The notes beneath the pieces were generated by a model. The model saw only the letters and a list, made by a program, of their open reading frames with translations. It had not been told where the DNA came from and searched no databases. The position numbers and the translations under genes were made by a program. Shown here in pieces: positions 24,401 through 36,795 of a stretch of 64,000 nucleotides of DNA (position 1 is its first letter; every line of letters begins with the position of its first letter). The DNA comes from Acanthococcus lagerstroemiae (lineage: Eukaryota; Arthropoda; Insecta; Hemiptera; Eriococcidae): the NCBI GenBank assembly GCA_031841125.1, contig CM063113.1, positions 55,731,211 to 55,795,210 of the forward strand, read 5' to 3'.

Positions 24401-25539
24401 ACATATTGGAAATAAACGCTTCAAATACGAAAGAGCCGCCATTCAAAACCAAACAAGCGCCAGATGAAATGAAAATGTCAACAGCTGATTGCTGTATCCG
24501 TAATTCTTGTCGAAGGGGAAAAGTGTCGTATAATAATTACCTCGTCGTAAAATGAATGCTAATTACTCGTGTACGGATGTAAAATCGATTCTTGTTTTGC
24601 ACAAGGTGAATGAAAAGAAGGCGTTCCATCACACCCCTAAAAACGATGAATATGAAATACTGGCTGGCGTATTTCCACTCGAACATGGTTGGAAAATCTC
24701 GAAACTGATTTCCTTCTCGCAGATACGGATCCGCATTTCCACGGATATATTTTCTAACATTCAAACGATACGATTGCGATCGCAGAGATTTTCTGTACAC
24801 ATCGAGCAGCTTCTCTGTCTGCGTCATTTCAGAATATTGGAGATTACCGTGCTATATATTTATGTGTACGTATATTTGAGGCCACCGATGAACGTACACG
24901 CACCTGATGATTTGATATTTTTGTAGGATGAAAACGAAAACGAGGACGATGGCAACGAGGGGAGAGCAGAACCCCATTCTTAACCCGCGGAAATGAATTT
25001 TCAGTTTTGTATATTCGGTCTTAGCAAGCTCGTATATCTAACGCACGTCATCAACATGCGTGTCGTTATTTTTACACATTTGCATGTGCGATTTAGAGGA
25101 AAAGATGTAACTGGTTTTACTAGCAATGATTTACGATTGTGTCAGGACAGAAAGGATGTCGTTTGTAGGCGTAGGACGCATTACGGTCGCGCCTTTGACT
25201 TATATGTTTCAAGACTCGCTTACAGTGCTGCGATGTGTGCTCCTTTTTGTTCGTATAATTACGCGCCGGCTGCCATTTCCCAAATACAGACACCGAGCAA
25301 ACGAGTAAGACCAAACTACATTCAACATAATGACACCGAAGCCAAGGGGCGGGGGAGCAAAAGTGCTTCTGGATTTGAAGTTCAGTGTAAGAATCAGTGG
25401 CGCCGGAGCCGGGGCAGTAGAATCCTTTACCCCCGCCCCTCATTTTTAACCAAGGTAATTATGACAATGAAGGCTCGCGAACACGAAACGGTGCTAGACC
25501 GGACACAGTACGCTGGACACCCATTTTCCTACAAACCGA
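24401..25539. other. non-coding, no supported feature
   Basis: This holds one of the longest open frames in the window (start near 24993), but the frame shows no domain and runs in the wrong frame into a jockey fragment. A short CAGTGGCGCCGGAG word at about 25395 resembles hAT-type termini, but no matching opposite end was found. Confidence 0.4.
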
Positions 25540-26312
25540 AGGAAAAAATGGCTTATATAGTACGAGGTACAGCCTCTCCTACGTTGATACTATTAACCTT
25601 GGTGATCTCGTCTCCGATCATACTCCGCTGCTACTCACACTTAGCAATTAAATCATTAGGCAGGATAAAAACCTAGCTTTCGCCAGCAAGTTCACGAACT
25701 GGGTGGAAGTCTTACAGGGAGAAGGCTAGTAAACAGATCAATCTACTTTGATTAAAACCTGTGGTGAGATCGATCAGGCGATCACTGACTTTCAAAGGAT
25801 CCTAACGGAAGAAACCAAAGCTGCTACACCGGCCTCCAGGACCAAAGCTAGAAGCACACACTACCCAAGAGAAATCAGGCTAGCAATGCAAGGCCGGCTG
25901 TAAGGCACCGGTGACAACTTACCCGGGATCCAGCTGACAAAGCTGCCTTCAACAGGTTATGCAAGAAAACGATGTCGCTGATGGAGGCCCATAATGATAG
26001 ATCGTTCGAGGACTTTCTCTTGAGGCTGGATGCGACCGAGAATACGGATTACTCCCTATGGAGAGTGGCAGAAGCTAAGAAGAGAACCCTCAGTTATTGC
26101 TCCCCTATTCAGACCCCTGCAGGCGGATGGGCCTGTAAAGAAAGCGATAAAGCTAATACGCTTGCGGAACACTCATCTAGTACATTTAGGTCAAACAACA
26201 TACGATCAGACGTCACCACTAAAACAACCAGGCTGGATGGCCCTCCAATCCATCCCATTTCCCCCAGAGAAATCAAACATACCATCAAAAGGCTTAAAAT
26301 ACAGAAAGCATC
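25540..26312 (+). mobile_element. jockey-like LINE fragment (endonuclease end to start of RT)
   Basis: The endonuclease end motif DLVSDHTPLLLTLSN is encoded near 25601-25645. It is followed by the linker region of jockey-type ORF2 proteins: a frame with CGEIDQAITDFQRILTEE near 25765, then KAAFNRLCKKT, then DYSLWRVAEAKKRTL near 26045-26090, then GGWACKESDKANTLAEH near 26120-26170, and finally the entry to the reverse transcriptase, PISPREIKHTIKRLKIQKA (to about 26310). Several stops and shifts separate the pieces. The match to jockey ends abruptly before the catalytic RT motifs, so this is an internal fragment. Confidence 0.8.
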
Positions 26313-28992
26313 AATAGAAATCTTATTCATTGAATGAACGATGTTGATTCGACAAATCATAAAAGTATAAAAGCATGTCACTGCAAAGTTTATGTCAAGT
26401 AAAATATAAACATTTAGAGAAAATCTGAGCTTTATTTCCCCTCTCTCTTTCCCTCCGCCAGACGCTAGGTCAAAAGAAAAAGAGTAATAAGCAGTATGAA
26501 CTCAGTCGGAAAAAATTGATAACGTTACTGAAATAGTTTTCCTTTCACACATTTCGAATATTACATTAAATTTCTGATCTGGCTTTAAATAGGGCCCCCA
26601 AAATTCAATTTATGATAAAAATAACGATTTTACAATTTATACACGATTCATCTTCATGAACGTTATTTAAAGCTTGTGAGAAGTGAAGTTAAAAAATCGT
26701 TGAGACGAAATTGAGATTCCTCACACTGAAACGCGGAGAGAGAGGCACAATGCAATTTGAAATTGACCAATTTATATTTACTAACTATCGAAATAGGAAT
26801 TATCTTAGTCACTTATCAACTAGTGCATTCAATTTTTCATCATATACCTGCCGATTTGAATTTCCAAAATTCGAATTTTACGCAAGAAGCAAAGCATTTT
26901 TTTATATTGTAACACCTTACATGGATCCTGGTCAAAACGAATACATTTTCAAAATCAATAACCATGGAAACACCATATTACTTTTTTCAGTTCCTTAAAT
27001 TTGATATTTCGATTATCCTTCATTCAACCAAACGTCCCACGGAGGATTTCTTTCTTTAAAGGAATATTTTTCTCCATTTTATTGTAGATTTTAATTCACA
27101 TCAACTGTTTCCACGGTTTTTGTCAAGATGCCATCTGAAGTAAAAATATTCGTTTCAGTTTAATTCTTTTCAAAAGTTGAACAAAGTATGCATAGGACAA
27201 AAACGAAACAATTGCAAATAAAGCAGAATTTCTTGGTTGTAAAATTCTAATTTAGAGATTTCAGTCCAAGACTAAAGCAGAATATTATACAACACGCAGA
27301 ATCAGCAATCAAAATCCCTAATTTTGATATATTCAGGGATCGGAATTTTAGGCAATTTTTTTTTTCCTAGTCTAGCCTATTCGGTTTATTGAAATTTTCT
27401 AGAATCAAGAAATTCTACAACCAATGATCTAACTCTGATTCTGCCTCTTTTGGACTATTTTCCCTTAAAAATTACATTTTCACCTAAAATTTGTTTTTAG
27501 AGACCTTTTTGGAACTATTTCGGGTAAAAATCTAATTTTTGAGACTATTTTGTCAATTTCACATTTTTTGAGAAAACAGATTTTAAATTTTTACTTTTTT
27601 GTAATAAAAGTTTTCTAAAATCCATTTCACTTTACAAAAAATTTGAAAAATCGTAACAACCGTCGATTTGTCTTGCAATAAAGTATTTTGATTCAAAATT
27701 ATAGCGTTGGACATAGTTTGGAAGGAATAGAAATGAGAAAATTATGTTCAGTTATCTAAGACCTTTAATTTGATACTCATAAAGCTGTGGTTTTATGAAG
27801 ACTTTTTGGCACTATTATACTTTTTTTGAGACTAATTCACTTTTATAGGGACTTTTGTAGACTATTTAGGTATTGTTAGAGACTTTCAATGCAGTCATTT
27901 TTTGATTTTCTAATGCCTAAAAATTTGGGCCCTGGAAAGGTATATTGGTCGGTTCTCAAAGCCGAATCGTAATTTTAATCTACGTCAATTTATCTTTCGA
28001 CTTATTGCGAGGTGAACGGAAAAAATTTCCAATTTTTCATAACGTGCTCTATTCGCCACAAGTTTTCCAACAATGTATTTCAGTAGAAAGAAAAATTTTC
28101 ATTCACGATTTAAAAAATTGAAGAACCTGTGAAGTAACATTTCGATGTTAAGGCTCCAAGTTACAATTCCCAACAGAACTTATTAATGTAATTACTGAAA
28201 TGAGTGACTGAAAAAATCAACTGAGATTTTACTTCCGTATCGCTTTCTCAGACCCAGTCGCTTTCGTCCATTTCAAGTTTTCTTTGAACCTAAGACGAAA
28301 TTCAATGTATTTGTATTCCATTCTATATCTTTTTCCAACGATGGATATAAAGACACCCTTGACTTTAAAAGCAAAATTAGTTATAATTCCCTATCGTGAG
28401 ATTTAGTTTTTGACCCCTAAAATGACCTAAAAGACCCCTATTCGACACTATGAATCTCCATATCAATTCAGTTTTGCCATCTCTCAAAAATGATATCTCA
28501 ATACCGAAGACTCAAATCCGTATTTTATTAAAAATCTAAGAAAATCTTCAAAATCTACGATCCAAAAGGCTTTATTTCAATATTCTGAAACCAAGTCACT
28601 GTTACCAATTTGGAGCATAAAATTTTCATTTTGGGGCCTAAATAGGGGGTGGATTAAACATCTCCACTTGATAGAATGTACGTATTCAGCGAAGCAAAAG
28701 ACGAACAATTTTGACAGATTGTTCGATATCTTTTCTTTATGAAGAAAACAGTCGGTGGAGCCCTTGTTTGAGACAAAATTGATATTTTGATCTTCCAATA
28801 AACAGGGATTCAGCATTTCAAGATTCTGTTTTCCAGCTGCTTACATTAAAGATTACAGGGCATCTCGTAGCAGGAACGTTATCCCCGATCGGTCTGAAAT
28901 TTTGATTGTACCATTCCGTTTCTAACTTTCACCCCTACCCACCTAACCTAATCAAGTTCGAATTTCCAACAGGAAATAAGCAAAAAAAAAAA
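26313..28992. other. non-coding, traces of array-type repeats
   Basis: Words like TTTCTGATCTGGCTTTAAAT (near 26570) recall the head-plus-array units. Words like GAGACTATTTT recur at 27490-27880. Nothing regular enough to delimit, and no coding signal was recognised. Confidence 0.4.
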
Positions 28993-29342
28993 GTTCAGTC
29001 ATCAGATTTTTTAACTTCTCCCAATTCATGATCCCCTTCCGGTGTCTCTGATTCAACATTTTCATAGCCGGCTTTAAGAAGGTGAATTTGGAAATAAACC
29101 CTCCTTTCTGTTTTGTCCTATCAGCTGTTTTCTCAAAAACTTGTTTTCGCACTTTAGTCCCTTTCCCGTAGTCCGGGTCAAATATAATTTTTCACGGAAA
29201 TTCTCTTGAAAATAAAATCTTGAAATTTTGCTCGCTTCGTTCATAGGCTAAGGTTTTTCACCACTTTTTGGAAGCCAACAACATGATATCCACCCCCGTC
29301 GAAAGATTCTAGTACCGGGACTAAACATCTCCCATTTAGTGA
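28993..29342 (+). repeat. direct duplication, copy 1
   Basis: About 350 bases that recur in the same orientation at 29821-30112. Shared blocks include CAATTCATGATCCCCTT, GGCTTTAAGAAGGTGA, TTTTGCTCGCTTCG and CCCGTCGAAAGATTCT. The start word GTTCAGTCATCAG also recurs at about 29371. Confidence 0.75.
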
Positions 29343-29820
29343 TATTTCCAAAATAAAATATGAAAAAAAAGTTCAGTCATCAGTAGTAAAGACCGGATCC
29401 CTCGGCATTTATAACTTCGTTTTGCTTAATGATAGAGAAGTGCTGATGATGTACGAGTACGTTTTAGAGTGAAGGGGCGAGAGGATGAAGAAAAAAATTT
29501 TATTTCGCCGAAAAATGCCGAAAGTGCCATTTCAAACCAAATGGGAAGGAAAAATTAAAAATGGTCCTATGATGGTCGCGCTTTTTTCAGGAGTTTGCAG
29601 GAATGTACGGGCAAAATGTAGGAAGTCACGTCCATAATACACCATAATGTGAAATTCTCGGATGCCTAAAATAAATAAAAGGAATATTTTCCACTCTTCT
29701 TTTGATTTTTCTTTGAATTTGTTGGACATTTTTGCGTTTTTGCCGAATAATGCTAATAGTACATACGAGTACTACTTTCAGCGCCAAATTCCGAGGTTTT
29801 TAGTGCCGAGAAATCCGGTT

Positions 29821-30112
29821 ATTAGTCATCAGATTTTTGAACTGTTCCCCCAATTCATGATCCCCTTTCGGTGTCTCTATTTCAACATTTTCATAGTCGG
29901 CTTTAAGAAGGTGATTTTGGGAATAACCACCGCCCTCTCCTATGACATTTCAGAGTATCTTTCTCAAGAAAATTCTCTCGAAAATGGAATTTCAAAATTT
30001 TGCTCGCTTCGCTCGTAACTTAAGCTTCTTTACCACTTTTTAGGAGCCAACACCATGAAATCCACTCCCGTCGAAAGATTCTGGTACTGGGTCTGAACAT
30101 CTTCCATTTAGT
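29821..30112 (+). repeat. direct duplication, copy 2
   Basis: Second copy of 28993-29342, slightly shorter because of internal gaps. The start-to-start distance is about 830 bases. It could be a segmental duplication or two adjacent insertions of one element. Confidence 0.75.
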
Positions 30113-31537
30113 GACGCCGTTTCGACTACGGCAGGGTATATATACAGTTCGAAAAAAGCACAATTCAAAAACTGATCATCGTAAAAAGTTTGTTCAAGAA
30201 AGAGCGCACATTTTGGCAGAAAACAACGAAATATCTGTTATTCTCCTCGAGTGTTTAAAACTGTCTTCGTAATAATTCGATAAACTCTATTATTATACCT
30301 CTCACTCGAGTATATTTATACTTCGGGAAAAATAAAGAATCCATTTTCGCGACTGCCTTCAAGATTATACGGCGGACCAGCATCAGTATACCGTACTACT
30401 GTTTTCGAAGAAATAGAAAGAAAAAAAAATTGTTCGGCAGAAAAACAGTTATCTATTCGTCTAACACGAAATACCTCGCAGAAATGAACGCTGTTTCCGC
30501 TTCCCTCTTTCTCTTGATTTGGCCCGGGAAAAAAAAAGCTGCGAAAGCTCGCTTCTCGCATTCTTGACGTCCGTTCGAGGAATTTTCGTTAACCGATATA
30601 ACAAGTGTCGATGATACGCTTCCAAATTACGGTAATTGAGACGAGAGTTGGAGTTGTAGGCGCTGGAATGGCGTACGTGCTGGCCAAATGAAATTGGTCG
30701 GAACATTTTCTATACACGTAATATGTACCTTACCCATTCGAAACAGCAACATCAAACGAAAGATATCGCTTCTTGTACAAGGTTCTTCGTATTTGTGAGA
30801 TCGGTGGGGGAAAGAATTTCTATAGGGATTTCAGATTTCCCGTCCCAGCCCTTCCCAGTCAAGGCGGTGTTCCTGCGAGCAGGAGTCCAGGTCCAACTCT
30901 ACGACCAGATCAAAATTTTCGAACCACTTGAAGACGAAGGATTAGCCTCAGCTGAGTGGAAGGAAGAAAGAAGCAAGAATTCGGGACAAACGAAAGAATG
31001 CCGAACTCAGAGGAAATTCGGGAGGGAAGGGGGTACTCAAGAGATTTTCCTGGCAAAGAATTACATCTAAGTAAGTGGTGGGCCGGACTTTACCTATCAT
31101 TTCAAATAAGCATATTGAGTAAATGATAACGAAGTATATAATTAAATAAAACTGGATCGATAAACTGGATAAAATAATGTTTTTGAGAAAATAAGAGAAA
31201 GAAAAATGAAAAAACGAGTAACCTTGCTACTTGAGGAGGGTCAGCAACAAAGCATGCATCTTGACTCTCGATAGTCTTGACCAATCGATACGCTCGTGCT
31301 TTATACGAAAATTAATAAATAATTATCGACCAGTAAAAACTCGGGGTCCTCTTAGCTCGTTTCATTCCTAGCGTGCTCCTTAATTCGCTTCATAGAAATA
31401 TCAACAATCCACCGAGATATTTCTTGATCACAGTCATTCAAAAACAAATGTTAGCATCAAAAAATTTGTGAGTTTACTATTTAAGCTCAGTTCAAACTAC
31501 AAAGCTGCAGGCTGCAGTCGCGCAGCTCCATCACTAT
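30113..31537. other. non-coding, no supported feature
   Basis: No recognisable domain. The frame at 30723-31070 has a charged C-terminal half but no motif and no splice support. Confidence 0.4.
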
Positions 31538-31680
31538 GTCAACAACACGAACGCACTCTGCAATTAAATAAGTGAAACAATACTACAGATGTACGAAGAA
31601 ATGCAATAAATTCCAATGGAAATTTCTATCAACAACATGAACGCACTCTGCAATAAATTCAATGAAATAATGGTTGGAAG
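31538..31680 (+). repeat. short two-copy tandem repeat (~90 bp)
   Basis: TCAACAACACGAACGCACTC at about 31539 recurs as TCAACAACATGAACGCACTC at about 31629, each followed by TGCAAT(T)AAAT and AATGAAA/GTGAAAC words. Confidence 0.65.
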
Positions 31681-32408
31681 AAGAAATAATGAAAAAAAAA
31701 AAGTCCATGGAAGTGACTCATCGTTGCCGACCCTAAAAAGAGTAGCCCCAAAGATCTGAACAAATCAATTACCTTCGACAACAGCGCACTAACACCGTCT
31801 ATATACTAGAGTCAACTTTTGATATTTTAGGGTGCATGTGTACATATTTCGAGGAATAATTTCAACTTTCTAAAAGTCTCACCCCGGAGTCGGTGCTTTG
31901 TCAGATACAAAAAATAGAAATTGAAAGTTGGTTCAGGGGCCTCAAAGTTTCTTATGAAAGAAAGCACGTAAAAAGCCATATTGTCGTAAAATGTTCCATG
32001 AAGTATAAAACGTTTTCTGAATTTGAATTTTGTTTGATTTCCTAAAGTAAAACATGCCACATGAATGAGATACAACAAGAGAAGGGAGTATGAATGAAGG
32101 ATCTTCCTCTCCCAGAGGTTCTCCAAACATATATATGAAGATAAAATTTCTTCTTGAAATAGTTCTTGCTACCTCCTGAATGTATCCGAGGCCTTTCCTC
32201 CCTTCCTATCCTCCCCAGCCTCTTGGATTTCTCAAAAAACACGTATTTCCAAAGAAAAAAACGGAGGGAGAAATATTGGGGAGTACATTGAAATGGGGAA
32301 GGAGCAAGGTACTTTACTTGCATAGGATTAAAACTTTTTTTTTCTTTGTAAATACGCATTTTATAAAAAATCCACATGGGAAAAGGAGACGAGACGGAGA
32401 AGAGGGGA
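31681..32408. other. non-coding, no supported feature
   Basis: Overlapping open frames on both strands at 31827-32473 have no motif. Nothing was recognised. Confidence 0.4.
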
Positions 32409-32890
32409 TCAAAAATCAAATCAAATCAAAACGACCTTTATTCCGACTTACCTCATACACAAAATATATGTAATAGGTTAAGTTGCCCTCTGTTGGGCAA
32501 AGGCTTCTCTCAGACGCTCCCATCTCCCCTGTTTCGCGCAATCCTGTGATATTGTCTGTGCTGGAACATTATATTAAACTCATCCCTCCATCTGGTTCTT
32601 TGTTTCCCTTTTTTCCTTCCCCCTTTCAAAAACCAGTCAGAGGTTATTTTTGCCCACCTGTTATTGTCCATTCTCGCCACGTGTCCAGCCCAGTCCCACT
32701 TCAGCCTCCTTATAGCATGGAGGAAGTTAATGTCATGCTTTAACTTCGTTCTAATTTTAAATTAATTAATCTTGACTTTCCTCTTTATCCCAAGGATTGC
32801 CCTTTCCAAACTGTTTTGGTGAATGACGATTTTTTTCTCTTCAATTTTAGTGAGTGGCCAGGTCTGACCACCATACTACAGGGCGGGGAG
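32409..32890 (-). mobile_element. LINE ORF2 C-terminus and 3' end, minus strand
   Basis: On the minus strand, broken frames encode the end of a non-LTR ORF2. One segment resembles the WAGHVARMDNNRW signature (decayed here to GLGWTRGENGQ and neighbours, near 32680-32700). A region ending in SERSLCPTEGNLTYY follows near 32480-32520. The 3' terminus carries GATTT/TTGATTTGATTT tandem units (plus-strand ATCAAATCAAATC at 32410-32430), the kind of short microsatellite tail common in RTE-like LINEs. It is heavily 5'-truncated and non-functional. Confidence 0.7.
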
Positions 32891-33129
32891 AGGGGATGGG
32901 GACGTGTAAAAAAGAGCCCACGGTCAGCAGAGTCATTGATCTTTGAATTAATTTTTCTCGAAATTCTCGGTAGATACTCTAGGCCTAAATAATTCTTAGA
33001 GGAACTGAAACGCCCGAACACGACGATCTTTACATAGTCGAGGAGTTTTAGAATTTTAAAAAAGTACGAAAGAGCTCGAAGGGATCTCAAAGAATGCCCA
33101 TTAAATGGCTGAAAAAGATTATCAAAATG
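32891..33129. other. non-coding, no supported feature
   Basis: Nothing recognised between the LINE end and the array. Confidence 0.4.
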
Positions 33130-33560
33130 TTTTGAAGCACCTGGAACCCAGCAGACGTGTGTTAAAGCGTCTTAAACATGAGTAAAGAGTGTAAAGAGTC
33201 TTAACGAGACTTTAAAAAGTTCTAATGGATTTTAGAGTCTTGATCTGAAAGAGTATGGAGAGCTTCAATCAGCATGTATAAGTTAGAAAATTCCAAAAGA
33301 TATTAGAAAGTCTTGAACTAGTTTGAAGGAATCTTAAACAAATCTTCAAGAATCACACGGATTGGTTAACAAATCCTGAAAATCTGAAAAATCTCGTGAG
33401 GTTTCAAATAATTGTCGAATAGTTCTAGCAAGTCAACGATGAGTTCGAAACGGTTTCAAATAAAACAGAAAGAGTCTTTAATAAGCCTTTAAGAGGTTTA
33501 GCGAGTCTTTGAGGGTTTGAGAGAGTTTTGAACGGTAAACTTTAGAAGTCTAAAAGAACC
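33130..33560 (+). repeat. degenerate GAGTCTTAA-type short tandem array
   Basis: GAGTCTTAA, AGAGTCTT and GAGTTTGA-like words recur about every 12-20 bases, with steady drift. Orientation on the plus strand is GAGTCTT, as at 4.4 kb and opposite to the array at 35.9-38.1 kb. Confidence 0.5.
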
Positions 33561-34104
33561 TTACGCAGCACTGGCCAAACGGGTCATCACCCTTAATCTT
33601 CATTTCTCGAGACTTTTTAAAACTAATTTTGCCTCTCATCTTTATACGCCTCTCTCAACGTTCCCCGGATCTTTCCGTCATTATTTGAACGACATATTTT
33701 TCGCACTTCTGATGAATCTTGTTGCTTTATCACATCGCTTAGTATAGCCTGTTATCAATATTTCGATTATTCATTACTTAATTTTCAACATTCAAATGCC
33801 ATCAGTCATTTAATTTTGAATGTACTCATAGTTCCGATCATCCATAATCGAAATATTATACAGCAGAATCCAGAATTTCAATTGTAACATCACGTGGACA
33901 TCGATACAGACACTCGAGCACGCTGGTGGTCGATGCCAATATAGAAATTTGAACGCCCCTGCATCGGAAAGTTTTTTCTTTTTTCGTATTGCAAACGATA
34001 GCATTTTTCATTGTACGTGTAACTTTGTCCATTGCTTTATTATCTAACTGAAAATTTGTTTCGTGCTGCAGCCTAATCAATTTGACCAGTGTCAGTCACT
34101 CGGT
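33561..34104. other. non-coding, no supported feature
   Basis: No feature recognised. Confidence 0.4.
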
Positions 34105-34520
34105 TAGATGGAAAAACCTTAAATTCAGGATGATAATTGAAGTTGAGATGAGAACCCCCCTCCCCAATTTGAAGTATAGAACCCGCTAATTTAGATAAGG
34201 AATTCCAAACTCTAATGCAGGAAGACCTCAACATAAGGTGGGGAAACCTCAAGTAGAGGCTGAATAACTCCCATGTCGAGACGGGGAAAAACCATGTTCG
34301 TGATGTATAAAACTTTGAGTTTTGAAGCAGAAAAATCCCCAATTCAGATAGGAACCTAAATTAAAATAGGCAAACTTAAGTTGAGACACAAAAACCTAAA
34401 GATGAGGTAGTAAAATCCCAATTCATGGTAGGTAGACTTCAAGTTAAAAAAGGAACCCCCATCCCCCCAAAAAAATCAGAATATCATGATTAGGCCGGAA
34501 AACCACAAGCTGAGGTAGGT
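34105..34520 (+). repeat. degenerate ~25-30 bp tandem array with internal dyad
   Basis: Units of the type AAAACCTCAAG-TTGAGGTAGG recur with much drift (for example near 34245, 34285, 34370, 34400, 34435 and 34500). CCTCAA and TTGAGG halves make each unit a weak palindrome. Confidence 0.5.
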
Positions 34521-35939
34521 TCTGTTTACTTAAGCCGTGTACTCCATTCATTAGGCGTTGAACTATAGAAAATCTTGACCCTAAGTGACCACAATACAGA
34601 GCAGGACATCGACAATTAGCGCTTTCACAGTCGCATCTACCAACTTTTGCACTTGCCGCATGCAACATAAAGACAGTTACTACATCTAGTTCGATTTGGG
34701 AACGTCATCTCAACATTGCACGAGTTCGGTGCTTCAATTTTTGGACACCAAATTATGATCACGATAAGTTTTCTATCTCCCCATTCCCTCGTCCCATAGT
34801 TTATTAATCGTTTCCAGTTTCTCCGACAGGGTGTACGAATCTCCCCATCCCGCCCCCTCTTCTCCATCCCCGACACGACGGAACAGAAATTTTTCGATTA
34901 AATCTCTGTTATATACCTATAACGAAATCAGAGCAACGTCAAAGGGAGATATATGGATATAAAAACAAAAATTACATTTCTCAATTTGTGCCCAGACGGG
35001 AAAGCATTCGACTGCTCACCCAACGCACCTATCGCGCATAAATCACTCGTACAAAAAAAATGAAAATTACGACGAAGCTATACATTATACTGCACGCATT
35101 TTCTTCACTTTTTCTACCCCGATTTTTCCTTCGGTTAAATCGGCTTCATTATATCTTCGTTTTCGAAATTAGCATCACGAATTCACAATACCAGCATAAA
35201 TATTATAAGAATGGAGCAACAAAGACGAGTGAAAAGACGGGCTATAATTCGAATAAATTTTTTGCTTTATTCTCGACGTAAGCAAATTTATTCGGATAAT
35301 AAAATGGAAAATAAACTACGCCGCGAAAAGAAAGGAAGAAAGAAAGGAAAAAAAAGACGAAGGCGAATTTCTTCTCACAGACGAAAAATAAATTACATCC
35401 GGTTACACGTGTATTTTTCGTAGATATAAAACCAATTCTGAAAAAATTATCCGCTTAAGTTGATAATTGAAGAGTAATTTTTCAAAAAAACGGTTACGCC
35501 TGAAAAAATCAGTTTTTTGGAAAACGGGGAAAAAGAGTTTGGAAGATGCATTATCCAATGATGGGATTCTATGAGCTCAGATATCTGGGTTGCTACATTT
35601 GATAGCGATGTGGCTGGCAGTTTGGTAAAATTTTTTGGACTTACTTACTGTATTCGATGACAATGATAACTTAAAGTTTCAAATTTTGAATATAAACTGT
35701 ATTTTTGGAAAATCACTCTTCCATTAGACTAGGATATGGACCATCCAACTCCATGTATGTATTTTGTACTACACATGGCTCCCAGTAGCGCCCTCAGGTG
35801 ATTTTGGGGGAGACAATCCAATGCGTATAAAAATGAAATACGTTTTCTACCTCCTTCCTCTAATATGTTGACTATTTTTAAGACCGGTTCCAGATTTGTT
35901 TGGAGCTTTCTGAGATACTTTCAATTTTTAAAAAAAATA
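34521..35939. other. non-coding, no supported feature
   Basis: A lysine/arginine-rich open frame (35211-35423) reflects an A- and G-rich tract rather than a recognisable protein. Nothing else was seen. Confidence 0.4.
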
Positions 35940-36795
35940 TTCAAGCCCCCACAGAACTAGTTCAAGACTCTTTAAGTCACTTTGAGGCCAATTTATATTC
36001 CAAGGCCCGCGTCCACAACAGCTTTCAACTTTTCAACACCTGTTTAACACTATTCAAGATTCGTTCAAAATAACTTTAGGACCCTCTGCGATTCATTTAG
36101 GCTTGTTTAAGACTCTAAAATTCTTCCAGACTTGTTTAATACTCTTTATATAGGAATAAAAGGGTTGGCGACTTTGACTACGGTCCGGTCTCACTATAAC
36201 GGTCTGTCACTCCATGCTGATACTTAGTTTATTGCATGATTTACCTGTTCTTGTTAGTTCAATGTGCTAAACATGTGCTTTAAGCCCTATGGTTGTGATA
36301 TGTGTCTAACGTCTACTACAAGTCTTCTACAACATGTGTACGTCTTATTATTTCCAAGTTCTGTGCAGTGAGCTTTCGCATGCTCTGAGGATTCCACTGC
36401 TATGTGATCAAAGGCCTACTTATTCAACACTTTAAGATTCCTCCAGATTTCGTTACGACTCTTAAGGCTCTTCAGAATATTACACGATTACTTTTGACTT
36501 TCCTAGAACCGTTCAAGTCGATTCAAAACTTATTGAAGATTTTCTTTAGACTCGTTACCACCATCAGGACTTTTTCAAGTCTCTTCAAGACTCGTTTTAG
36601 ATTCTAAGTAGGTTTTTTTTAGAACTCTGTACGGTTCTTCTAGAATTATTTACGACGCACAAGACTGCTCAGAACTATTCAAAACCCGTTTAAAATCTTT
36701 TTCACACTCTTTAAAACTCTTCCAAGCCTGGTTCAGACTCGCTAAGCCATTTCAAGACGCGTTTTAGATTCACGCGAGCTCGTTTAAGGCTTCTT
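35940..36795 (-). repeat. degenerate AAGACTC-type array, left part
   Basis: TTCAAGACTC, TTTAAGACTC and CTTCAAAACT words recur about every 15-20 bases, except for about 36150-36400, which looks like a separate unrelated insertion. The array resumes after the hAT-like element, at 37667. Confidence 0.6.

Noticed and set aside
25390..25440. CAGTGGCGCCGGAG as a hAT end
   Set aside because: No second inverted end or flanking duplication was found nearby.
24993..25676. The longest open frame in the window (227 codons)
   Set aside because: No domain, an odd composition, and its end overlaps a jockey fragment read in another frame. Most likely chance in a GC-balanced stretch.
30723..31070. 115-codon frame with a charged C-terminal half
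   Set aside because: No recognised motif, and the opposite strand and other frames look similar. Not enough to call a gene.
32042..32473. Overlapping frames of 97-125 codons on both strands
   Set aside because: They mirror each other on complementary strands, are rich in low-complexity runs, and abut a LINE 3' tail.
35211..35423. Highly basic open frame (arginine/lysine-rich protein)
   Set aside because: The composition follows from an A- and G-rich tract. There is no known basic-domain pattern and no start or splice support.
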